Shown here: in pieces, positions 45,801-52,843 of the stretch
How the letters are laid out: every line of letters begins with the position of its first letter
Position numbering within the stretch: position 1 is the stretch's first letter
From: Pseudomonadota bacterium
GTDB taxonomy: Bacteria > Desulfobacterota > Binatia > Binatales > Binataceae
Length of the DNA: 64,000 nucleotides
Direction of reading: 5' to 3'
NCBI GenBank assembly: GCA_021325355.1
Contig: JAJPHI010000019.1
Coordinates: forward strand, 124,001 to 188,000
Translations under genes and position numbers: made by a program
Notes under the pieces: generated by a model
What the model was told of the DNA's origin: nothing
The model's database searches: none
What the model saw: only the letters and a program-made list of their open reading frames with translations

Positions 45801-46991
45801 ATGCCACTCACGCTCGAGGGCCTCAAGGTAATCGACCTAACGCAAAACGTCGCCGGACCCTTTTGCACCCAATTACTGGGAGATTTCGGCGCGGACGTGA
45901 TCAAGATCGAGCGGCCCGGCCGCGGCGATGACGTGCGGGGTTTTGCTCCCCAATGGCGCGGCGAGTCCGCGGCCTATCTGGCCTACAACCGCAACAAGCG
46001 CAGCGTGTGCATCGACCTCGACCACCCGCGCGGCTGCGAGTTGGTTGCGCAGCTCGCGCAGTCGGCCGATATATTCGTCCATTCGATGAAGCCGGGCAGT
46101 ACCGAAGCGCGCGGCCTCGGTTACGCCGATCTGGCGGCGTCCAATCCCGGTCTCATCTACGGGTCGATCAGTGGGTTCGGCGAAAGCGGTCCGCTGCGGA
46201 GTCTTCCCGGGTACGATCCTCTGGGGCAAGCCTACTCCGGCATCATCAGCATGAACGGCCATCCGGGGGCACCGCCGGCACGCGTGGTCGTGCCGATTAT
46301 CGACATGGGATCCGGCTTGTGGCTCTTCACGGGCATCCTTGCGGCCCTCATCGAGCGCAACAAGACGGGCCGGGGCGCAAAGGTCGCCACGAGCCTGCTC
46401 GAAACCGGCGTCGGCTGGACAACGCTCGCCCTGGCCGGCTATCAGGCGAGCGGCGTCGTGCCGGGGCCCGCCGGATCAACTTCACCCGCGGCGGCGCCCT
46501 ATGAAGCGTTTCGCACGGCGGACGGGTGGATCCAGATCGCCGCCGGCAATGATCGTCTCTTCGTGAAACTTTGCGAGGTCCTCGGCTGTGCGGAAGTCGC
46601 CGGCGAAAGCCGCTTCGCCACCAATCAGCAGCGCGTGGCGGCGCGCAACCAACTGCATCAGCTCCTCGAACGCCGCACTGAACAATTCTCAGCGCAACAA
46701 TTGATGGGCCTCCTACGCGAGGCCGGTGTGCCGGCGAGTGTCATCAACACGCTCGACAAGGTCTTTGCCGATGAACAGGTCAATGCCCTCGGTATGCTGC
46801 CCGCCGTTGCCCCGGATTTTCGTATCCCCGAGATGAAACTGGTGGACCTGCCGGTCAGCATCAACGGCGCCCGTGCCAGTCTCCGCCGGATGCCGCCGAT
46901 ACTCGGCGAGCATACTGACGAGGTTTTGCGACAGAGCGGTTATAGCGACGCTGATATTTCAGAGCTCCGCCGACTGGGAATTATCCAATAG
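45801..46991 (+). CDS. CaiB/BaiF-family acyl-CoA transferase
   Basis: 396-residue family III CoA-transferase, second in this window. It starts LEGLKVIDLTQNVAGPFCTQLLGDFGADVIKIE, has NRNKRSVCIDLDHPRG and SGFGESGP, and ends with PPILGEHTDEVLRQSGY. The expected catalytic Asp is in IDMGSGL. It is not a close copy of the one at 20393. The substrate is unknown. It lies divergent from tag. Confidence 0.9.
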   Translation: MPLTLEGLKVIDLTQNVAGPFCTQLLGDFGADVIKIERPGRGDDVRGFAPQWRGESAAYLAYNRNKRSVCIDLDHPRGCELVAQLAQSADIFVHSMKPGSTEARGLGYADLAASNPGLIYGSISGFGESGPLRSLPGYDPLGQAYSGIISMNGHPGAPPARVVVPIIDMGSGLWLFTGILAALIERNKTGRGAKVATSLLETGVGWTTLALAGYQASGVVPGPAGSTSPAAAPYEAFRTADGWIQIAAGNDRLFVKLCEVLGCAEVAGESRFATNQQRVAARNQLHQLLERRTEQFSAQQLMGLLREAGVPASVINTLDKVFADEQVNALGMLPAVAPDFRIPEMKLVDLPVSINGARASLRRMPPILGEHTDEVLRQSGYSDADISELRRLGIIQ

Positions 46992-47027
46992 AACTCGCGC
47001 ATGGCGCGAAGGGCCCAGTCCTGCGTT

Positions 47028-47366
47028 TCAGTCGCCGGTGATGGGACGTTCGGGCTCGCCGGCACAGAGCGCGCAACGGCACAGCTCGCGCAACTGATCG
47101 GTCGTGAAGAGCGTTTCGTGACCGTCACTCCATTCGATGAAGACCGCCTCCTCGCCCAATCTGGCGAAGCGCGCCAGACGCAGGTCGGCCGCCGACAATG
47201 CTTGCCCCGCACCTCCCGCACAGGCATTGCAGCGGCAACCGCGGCGCAGATTTTCCAACGGATAGATGCTGTCATGCCCGTCGCTCCACTGGATCCCGAC
47301 AGCATAGCGTCCGACCTCGTTCAGGCCGCGGATACGAGCGGGCGTCTTTGACTTCACGGACGACAT
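47028..47366 (-). CDS. tandem DUF971-domain protein
   Basis: 112 residues made of two copies of one motif. Residues 23-51 read VGIQWSDGHDSIYPLENL... and 75-103 read VFIEWSDGHETLFTTDQL..., 52 residues apart. Each ends in CxCxxCAG (Cys44, 46, 49 and Cys96, 98, 101). DUF971 is the zinc-type domain also found at the N-terminus of gamma-butyrobetaine hydroxylase and in some Mrp/ApbC proteins. Usually one copy is present. The role is unknown; six cysteines suggest metal or Fe-S cluster binding. Confidence 0.8.
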   Translation of the reverse strand: MSSVKSKTPARIRGLNEVGRYAVGIQWSDGHDSIYPLENLRRGCRCNACAGGAGQALSAADLRLARFARLGEEAVFIEWSDGHETLFTTDQLRELCRCALCAGEPERPITGD

Positions 47367-47496
47367 TGTTGCACTCTGGTTGGCGATAATATCATCGACC
47401 TGACTACCTCACGACCCTTCCTGCCGGCACACGCTGTGCGGGTTAGTGGGAAGTGGATGGGTTATCAACTTACGCTCGACGATAGGAGGATAACAG

Positions 47497-47973
47497 ATGG
47501 ACGAGAATGCGAAGAAAAAGGCGCTGCGGATGATTCCTTACGGCCTGCAGGTGCTGGGCGCCCGTCATGGCGACAAAGCCACCGTCGCAAGTATCAACTG
47601 GACCACCCAGGCGAGCTTTGCCCCGCCGCTCGTGGTGGTCGGAATCAAGACGGACTCGACGGCGCATGAACTCGTCAAGCAGTCGCGCAAGTTCGCGCTT
47701 TCATTCCTGGGTACCGGACAAAAGGACCTGGGTTTTGCCTTCTTCAAACATGTCGATCCGAAGGACGGAAAATTCGGCAACTACGCCTATAAGGACGGCA
47801 ACAACGGCTGCCCGATTATCACCGACGCGCCCGGCGCGGTTGAATGTAAGGTCGTGGATTTCATCGAACGCGGCGACCACAGCATCGTTATCGGCGAAGT
47901 CACGGATGCCTATCTGTCGAAGGATAGCGATCCGCTGACTCTCAAGGAGTGCGGCGTCAACTACGGCGGCTAG
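47497..47973 (+). CDS. flavin reductase-like protein
   Basis: 158 residues of the flavin reductase-like (FMN-binding split barrel) family. It starts MIPYGLQVLGARHGDKATVASINW, then SFAPPLVVVGIK and FALSFLG, the usual flavin-binding strands, and GDHSIVIGEVTDA. It may provide reduced FMN to a monooxygenase such as the luciferase-like protein at 40550. GGAGG lies 8 bases before the ATG. About 120 bases without a feature separate it from the next gene. Confidence 0.85.
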   Translation: MDENAKKKALRMIPYGLQVLGARHGDKATVASINWTTQASFAPPLVVVGIKTDSTAHELVKQSRKFALSFLGTGQKDLGFAFFKHVDPKDGKFGNYAYKDGNNGCPIITDAPGAVECKVVDFIERGDHSIVIGEVTDAYLSKDSDPLTLKECGVNYGG

Positions 47974-48093
47974 CCGCGAAGACTCGCGCGCGTCTTTTCT
48001 CTGGCGCGCGCGACATCCCCTCCGCAGCGCCGGCGCGTCGCCTCGCACGAGGGCCGGCGGCGATCCATTGAAGAGCCCCTGGGAAATAATCAT

Positions 48094-49149
48094 ATGCCGA
48101 CAAAAAAGGTCGTAGTGCTGCCCGGCGATGACACCGCGCCCGACACGGTTGCCGCGGCGATGGAAGTGATGCGCGCGCTGCGGATGGATATTGAATTTGT
48201 CGAGTTTCCGCCCGGCGAGCAGTGGGTGCGCGGCGAGACCGACAAGGCGGCCCGCGCGGCTATCGACACTTCCGACTCAACGCTCTTCGGCTCGACCAGC
48301 GGCAAAACCAACGCGATTGTTTATTTGCGATGGGGCAAGCAGACCTATGCCAACGTTCGTCCCTGTCGCTACCTGAAAGGCTTCCGCAGCCCGCTCGCCG
48401 ATCCTGACGGCATCGATTTCGTGATCGTCCGCGAGAATATGGAAGACCTCTATCTCGGTCTCGAAGGACCGCTTACCGCGCTCGAGCCGCTGCACCTTTA
48501 CAGTCGTCTCATCCGGCGGGAGTTGGATACTTCCGAACGCGGCATTTACGCGATCAAGGTGATCACCGAACGCAATAGCCGCCGAATCGCGCATTTCGCC
48601 TGCAAGCTCGCGATGCGACGCAAGGCCGAAGGGTATCCGGGCAAAGTGACCTGCACGGCGAAGTACAACATGCTGCGCGAGAGCGACGAGCTTTTCCGGC
48701 GGGTCGTCGAGGAGACGGTCGCCGGCTATCCGGAGCTTAAGTACGAGCAATATATCGTTGACGACTTCGCGCGGCGCATCGTGCAGAGCTCAAAGGACCT
48801 CGATGTCGTCGTGATGCCGAATCTATACGGCGATATCCTCTCCGACGCGGCGGCCGGCACGATTGGCGGCCTCGGTTTGGCTCCGTCAGGCTGCTACGGC
48901 GACGATTACGCCTACTTCGAGTCGGTTCACGGAACCGCACCGGACATCAAGGGAATGGGCATCATCAACCCGACCGCGACGATGCTCTCGGCGATCATGA
49001 TGCTCGACTACCTCGGCTTCAGAGACCAAGCGAAGCGCTGGGAAAATGCCCTTCGCAAGGTGTATGCGGAGGGCAAGGTGCTGACCCCGGATCAAGGCGG
49101 GTCGGGCAAGACCGTCGAGTTCACCCGCGCCGTCGTCGCTAACCTCTGA
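48094..49149 (+). CDS. isocitrate/isopropylmalate dehydrogenase-family enzyme
   Basis: 351-residue NAD(P)-dependent beta-decarboxylating dehydrogenase. The active site is visible: FVIVRENMEDLYLGLEG (Arg/Asn/Tyr region), TAKYNMLRESDELF (Lys), NLYGDILSDAAAGTIGGLG (metal Asps), and ESVHGTAPDIKG (NAD loop). Substrate-determining positions do not let me choose between isocitrate, homoisocitrate and isopropylmalate. No leucine genes are adjacent. A 38-bp palindrome follows the stop. Confidence 0.88.
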   Translation: MPTKKVVVLPGDDTAPDTVAAAMEVMRALRMDIEFVEFPPGEQWVRGETDKAARAAIDTSDSTLFGSTSGKTNAIVYLRWGKQTYANVRPCRYLKGFRSPLADPDGIDFVIVRENMEDLYLGLEGPLTALEPLHLYSRLIRRELDTSERGIYAIKVITERNSRRIAHFACKLAMRRKAEGYPGKVTCTAKYNMLRESDELFRRVVEETVAGYPELKYEQYIVDDFARRIVQSSKDLDVVVMPNLYGDILSDAAAGTIGGLGLAPSGCYGDDYAYFESVHGTAPDIKGMGIINPTATMLSAIMMLDYLGFRDQAKRWENALRKVYAEGKVLTPDQGGSGKTVEFTRAVVANL

Positions 49150-49165
49150 GAAAACCGCGCGAGGA

Positions 49166-49203
49166 TGCCGGCGGGGCTGAATCCGGATTCAGCCCCGCCG
49201 GCA
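49166..49203. terminator. 38-bp perfect palindrome between convergent genes
   Basis: A 19-base arm, TGCCGGCGGGGCTGAATCC, is followed directly by its exact reverse complement. It lies 16 bases after the dehydrogenase stop and 10 bases from the stop of the convergent gene, so it is likely a bidirectional terminator. There is no long T tract on either side. Confidence 0.75.
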
Positions 49204-49212
49204 CTGTTGCCG

Positions 49213-49560
49213 TTAGCCGCGTGGACCGGGCGCAGGCGCCTGTGGCGCTTGCGGTCCCGGAGCGCCGCCAGGATTCTCCTGCCACGGCCCCGGATTCCAT
49301 CCGCGCCAGTAGTAGTCGCCCTGACCACCCCATCGCGGTGGCGGCGGCGGTCCGAACTCTCGCGGCCCCATCCACATACCCCATCCCGGAGGCCGCATCA
49401 TCATCGGTCGATGCCGATGACGATGCCCCGCGCACAGGATCGCGAAGCCGATAAACAGCAGTACCGCGATAAGCCCGCCCATCCATAGTCTCTGTTCATG
49501 GACGGTCATCGGCGTCCACGGCTGATGTCCGCTCGGCTCTGTCGTAGGTTCCTCGGGCAT
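49213..49560 (-). CDS. small single-span membrane protein, Gly/Pro/Trp-rich
   Basis: 115 residues of unknown function. A polar N-terminus is followed by one membrane helix (LWMGGLIAVLLFIGFAILCA), then HRHRHRP and a low-complexity tail rich in Gly, Pro, Trp and Met, with PPPPP and repeated PQAP. The tail could be periplasmic and disordered. His and Met suggest possible metal contact, which is inference. It is convergent with the dehydrogenase gene across the 38-bp palindrome. Confidence 0.6.
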   Translation of the reverse strand: MPEEPTTEPSGHQPWTPMTVHEQRLWMGGLIAVLLFIGFAILCAGHRHRHRPMMMRPPGWGMWMGPREFGPPPPPRWGGQGDYYWRGWNPGPWQENPGGAPGPQAPQAPAPGPRG

Positions 49561-49683
49561 ACTTATAAAACCTCCATAGAGTCATCCCAAGCTGACTACC
49601 CCGGGGAGCAGACACTTGGCGGATGTCCTCCAAGCTAGACGAAAGAGCGGAGCGGACGTTGCGCGCGAGCCCGGTCTGAGCCT

Positions 49684-49998
49684 TCAGCTCGGAGCCTCGA
49701 CGAAGACCTCGTCGCCCTCGATCTTCACCGGGAACGTCTGGATCGGCGCGCTCGCGGGCGGCGACAATGGCATCCCGGTGCGGATATCAAACAGCGACGC
49801 GTGATACGGACACTCGACCGTGCATTCCTCGAGGTCGATCTCACCCGCCGACAACGACGACTGCGCATGTGAGCAGGTATCTTCCGTCGCATAAAATCCG
49901 TCTTCCAGCCGATAGAGCGCAATCGGCGGCACCAGGTTAAGGCGCATCGCCTCGCCTGGCTTCAGTTGATCGATCCTGCAGGCCTTCACCAGGGGCAT
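49684..49998 (-). CDS. Rieske-type [2Fe-2S] ferredoxin
   Basis: 104 residues, a single Rieske domain like the ferredoxins of biphenyl or naphthalene dioxygenases. Cluster ligands are CSH (Cys42-x-His44 in DTCSHAQ) and CPYH (Cys63-x2-His66). The rest fits the small soluble electron carriers, and no oxygenase domain is attached. I chose the ATG at 49998, with GGAGG 9 bases upstream. It is divergent from a TetR gene, beyond which lies a di-iron protein; it may supply electrons to that protein. Confidence 0.92.
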   Translation of the reverse strand: MPLVKACRIDQLKPGEAMRLNLVPPIALYRLEDGFYATEDTCSHAQSSLSAGEIDLEECTVECPYHASLFDIRTGMPLSPPASAPIQTFPVKIEGDEVFVEAPS

Positions 49999-50037
49999 GT
50001 TAGGCAACCTCCATCCTTGCGGATAAATATACAGCTC

Positions 50038-50694
50038 ATGAAGCGAAGCGCGCGTACTGCCGCCGATCCCAAACCTCCGCCGCGAGTCCGAAAACGCGCG
50101 GGACGACCCTCCCGGGCTGAGCGCAAGCCCTACGATCTCGGGATGGTACTCGATGCCGCCGTGCGCGTGTTCAATCGCTGCGGCTACGAAGCCAGCTCGA
50201 TGAACGATATCGCGCGCGCCACGGGCCTTTCGAAATCGAGTTTGTATCATCACGTCGCCAGCAAGGAAGAATTGCTGGAACGCGCGCTTGAACGCGCCTT
50301 CACCCCTCTGCTCGCGGTGTTCGAAGAGCCTGCAGCGCTTAGCGGATCGGCGGTGGAGCGGCTGCGCGTCATCATCGATCGCGTGACCTCGATCACGCTC
50401 GAACACGTTCACGAAGTCGAGCTCCTGCAGCGCGTCAAGGGCAACACGCGCACCGAACGCGAGGCGCTGCGCCGCCGCCAGAAGGTGGACAGCGCGGTGC
50501 GCGCCATTGTCGAAGAGGCGATCCGCAGCGGCGACGTTCGCACCGATCTCGATCCGAGCCTGGTGACGCGCCTGATTTTCGGGATGTCGAATTCGGTGAC
50601 GCAATGGTATCGCGCCGACGGCAAGCTTACTCCGCAGGCGATCGCCAGGGCCGTCAGCGCGATCGTCTTCGAAGGTATCGCGCGTAGGAGTTGA
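50038..50694 (+). CDS. TetR-family transcriptional regulator
   Basis: 218 residues. A basic leader (KRSARTAADPKPPPRVRKRAGRPSR) precedes the TetR helix-turn-helix: VLDAAVRVFNRCGYEASSMNDIARATGLSKSSLYHHVASKEELLE. The C-terminal helical domain (about 100-210) would bind the ligand. It is expected to repress. A TetR-type palindrome at 50733-50752 lies just downstream, in front of the di-iron protein gene. The start at 50038 is 39 bases from the start of the divergent Rieske gene. Confidence 0.9.
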   Translation: MKRSARTAADPKPPPRVRKRAGRPSRAERKPYDLGMVLDAAVRVFNRCGYEASSMNDIARATGLSKSSLYHHVASKEELLERALERAFTPLLAVFEEPAALSGSAVERLRVIIDRVTSITLEHVHEVELLQRVKGNTRTEREALRRRQKVDSAVRAIVEEAIRSGDVRTDLDPSLVTRLIFGMSNSVTQWYRADGKLTPQAIARAVSAIVFEGIARRS

Positions 50695-50699
50695 GCCGC

Positions 50700-50728
50700 T
50701 TGACAGCGATTCCGCGACGATCTAGATC
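50700..50728 (+). promoter_or_regulatory. probable sigma-70 promoter of the di-iron protein gene
   Basis: TTGACA (50700-50705, perfect -35), a spacer of 17 bases, then TAGATC (50723-50728, a weak -10). The start point expected a few bases on would fall inside the TetR-type palindrome. Confidence 0.5.
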
Positions 50729-50732
50729 ATTA

Positions 50733-50752
50733 AATCGACCGAACGGTCGATT
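50733..50752. promoter_or_regulatory. TetR-type operator palindrome
   Basis: AATCGACCG, two central A, CGGTCGATT: perfect 9-base arms. The core CCGAACGG is common in TetR operators. It sits directly after the TTGACA/TAGATC promoter and 18 bases before the di-iron gene, and next to a TetR gene. Confidence 0.75.
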
Positions 50753-50770
50753 ACGCACGGGGGCTTCGCC

Positions 50771-51853
50771 ATGTCGCAAAGCAATGGCCACGGTAATGGA
50801 GCAGTGACGGACGCCAAGGGAGGCCGCGGTCCCGCTCGCCTGGTGATCCCGGCTGATGGCTTCCTTGCGCCCCCGCCGATAAGCCAGCCGAATATCTTTC
50901 CGCTCGAATGGCCGGTGCACAATGAGGAGCTCGCCGCGCTGTATGAAAAGGCCAAGCAGCAGGCCTGGAATCCTTCCGACCTACCCTGGGATCAATTGCG
51001 GCCGGAGGATTTCACCCCCGAAGAGCGGCTCGGCATCATGTATTGGTACGCGGTTCTGGCGGTCTTTGACGGGTCGGGGCCGGCGGTTTTTGCCCGGGCG
51101 ATGATCCACACGTACGAAATCCACGCCGAAGACCCGATCCGCAAGTGTTTCTTCGCCGTGGCTCGCGACGAGGTGAATCACGAAGAATGTTGCCAGCGCG
51201 CGATCCAGCGGCTGATGCCCGGCGGACCGCTGCACTTCGGCGCCGCGACGGACCTCGAACGCGCTGCCCTGAACAATATCGAATGGCTGTATCACAACGG
51301 CGGACGTTATTGGCGCGGCTACTCCGCTTCGCTCGACAAGTATCCGCTCTCGGTGCTTTTCACTTCCTTTCTGCTGGGCGAGGTCGCCGCTTCGACATTG
51401 TTCTATGGGATGGCGCAACGGACCAACCGCGCCGTGTTCAAGGAAGTGTTCAAGAAGGTCGGTCAGGACGAAAGCCGCCATCTGGCGACCTGTCTCAAGA
51501 TGCTCGAACGGGATTGGCCGGGGCTCGCGCAGGAACACAAGGATTTGATTACGCGCCAGCTCCGCGCGGGCTTCGTCTTTCTCTCGATGATCCTCTGGGA
51601 ACCGCCGAATCTGTTCTGGGAGCTGCCGCCCTATTTCATCGACAACCATCGTCTGTTGATCGATTGTGCGCGGCAGGGCGGACTCGGCGTGCTGAGTTTC
51701 GACGAACAGGCTGACAACTGGCGTTACGCGATCGCCAAGGTCAAAAAGGTGGTCGAGGACTGGGGCATTAAGTTTCCGGCGATTCCGGAGCTCGATCTGG
51801 ACGGCGTTGACGTCGGCAATATCACCGCCGCGGATATTATCCCGGTCTTCTAG
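50771..51853 (+). CDS. ferritin-like di-iron protein, putative oxygenase
   Basis: 360 residues, helical. Two ExxH motifs frame an inner glutamate, as in ribonucleotide-reductase-R2-like and AurF-like di-iron enzymes: Glu134 with His137 (DEVNHEE), Glu204 (GEVAAST) and Glu234 with His237 (DESRH). Glu116 is a candidate for the remaining ligand. The first 45 residues are Gly/Pro-rich and probably disordered. The reaction is unknown: hydroxylation, N-oxygenation or desaturation are possible. It follows the TetR gene, under a palindrome that should be its operator; the Rieske ferredoxin gene beyond TetR may be the electron donor. Confidence 0.8.
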   Translation: MSQSNGHGNGAVTDAKGGRGPARLVIPADGFLAPPPISQPNIFPLEWPVHNEELAALYEKAKQQAWNPSDLPWDQLRPEDFTPEERLGIMYWYAVLAVFDGSGPAVFARAMIHTYEIHAEDPIRKCFFAVARDEVNHEECCQRAIQRLMPGGPLHFGAATDLERAALNNIEWLYHNGGRYWRGYSASLDKYPLSVLFTSFLLGEVAASTLFYGMAQRTNRAVFKEVFKKVGQDESRHLATCLKMLERDWPGLAQEHKDLITRQLRAGFVFLSMILWEPPNLFWELPPYFIDNHRLLIDCARQGGLGVLSFDEQADNWRYAIAKVKKVVEDWGIKFPAIPELDLDGVDVGNITAADIIPVF

Positions 51854-51865
51854 CTGCGCGACGCC

Positions 51866-52786
51866 TCAGTAAAAGCGCGCTTCGCCGGGAGGACGCGTTT
51901 TCCAGCGGCGATGGATCCAGTTCCAGTGATCCGGATGGCGCCGGATCATTGACTCGATTACCGCGGTATAGCGCCGCGTGTTCTCCAGCACCGCCTCCTC
52001 GCGAGGGCCCTCGCGCACCAGCTCGATCACCGGCAGGCAGGTGATCGAGTGATGGGTGCTGGTCCCGCTTCGCACCATGAAAGCGGGCAGCACCGGCGCC
52101 CCGGTGGCCATGGCGATCCGCGCCAGGGCGGGACTGGTCGCCGCCTTGAGACCGAAGAAATCGACGAACACCCCCTGCCGATTATCGAGGTCGAGCGGCA
52201 CGGCTACCATCCAGTTTTCCCGCAACAGGCGCAGTGCGGTGAGCCCGGCGCCGCGCCGCGGGATCGCGCGATTGCCGAAACGCTCGCGCCGCGCCGTTAC
52301 CGCGGCGTCCAGAACCGGGTTGCGGTTGGGCCGTTGAATCAAGGCCACGCGGTTGCCGTGCAGCGCATGGCCTATAGACAGCAGTTCGAAGTTCCCGAAA
52401 TGTCCCGTCAGCGTGAGGATCCCGCGACCGTCCGAGCGCTGGATCGCGTCGTCCCAGTGTTCGCGGCCCGCATAGCCGACGTAACGATCAATATTGGTCG
52501 GCTTCAGCGCGAAGGCATGCACCCATTCGGCGGCCATCCGGCCGTAGTTCCGGTAGGCATCGCGCAGGATGGTCAGACGCGCTTCGCGGGTGAGTTCGGG
52601 AAAGGCGATTTCGAGGTTGCGCAGACCGATCGATCGGTTGGCATAATCAACCGCGGCGGCGATGCCTCCGAGCAGCGCGCCGACCCGCACCGCGCGCTCG
52701 AGTGGGAGCATCCGCAGGACGCTCCACGGCACGGCGAGGGCGGAGACTTCGAGCCACCCGCGGACGCGACCGATCTGGCGCGCCAT
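51866..52786 (-). CDS. LpxL/HtrB-type lipid A acyltransferase
   Basis: 306 residues of the lysophospholipid acyltransferase (LABLAT) superfamily, which adds secondary acyl chains to lipid A at the inner membrane. The catalytic H-x4-E is His129-Glu134 (TGHFGNFE). Further family blocks are RRGAGLTALRLLRENW, DLDNRQGVFVDFFG and HPDHWNWIHRRWKTRP near the end. The N-terminus is basic with a hydrophobic patch. It is the next gene downstream of gspD on the same strand. Confidence 0.9.
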   Translation of the reverse strand: MARQIGRVRGWLEVSALAVPWSVLRMLPLERAVRVGALLGGIAAAVDYANRSIGLRNLEIAFPELTREARLTILRDAYRNYGRMAAEWVHAFALKPTNIDRYVGYAGREHWDDAIQRSDGRGILTLTGHFGNFELLSIGHALHGNRVALIQRPNRNPVLDAAVTARRERFGNRAIPRRGAGLTALRLLRENWMVAVPLDLDNRQGVFVDFFGLKAATSPALARIAMATGAPVLPAFMVRSGTSTHHSITCLPVIELVREGPREEAVLENTRRYTAVIESMIRRHPDHWNWIHRRWKTRPPGEARFY

Positions 52787-52843
52787 CGGCCTTGTGCTAG
52801 ACGCCGTCCTGCTTCACGGCGAGCGGAGGCACCTTAAGCACTC

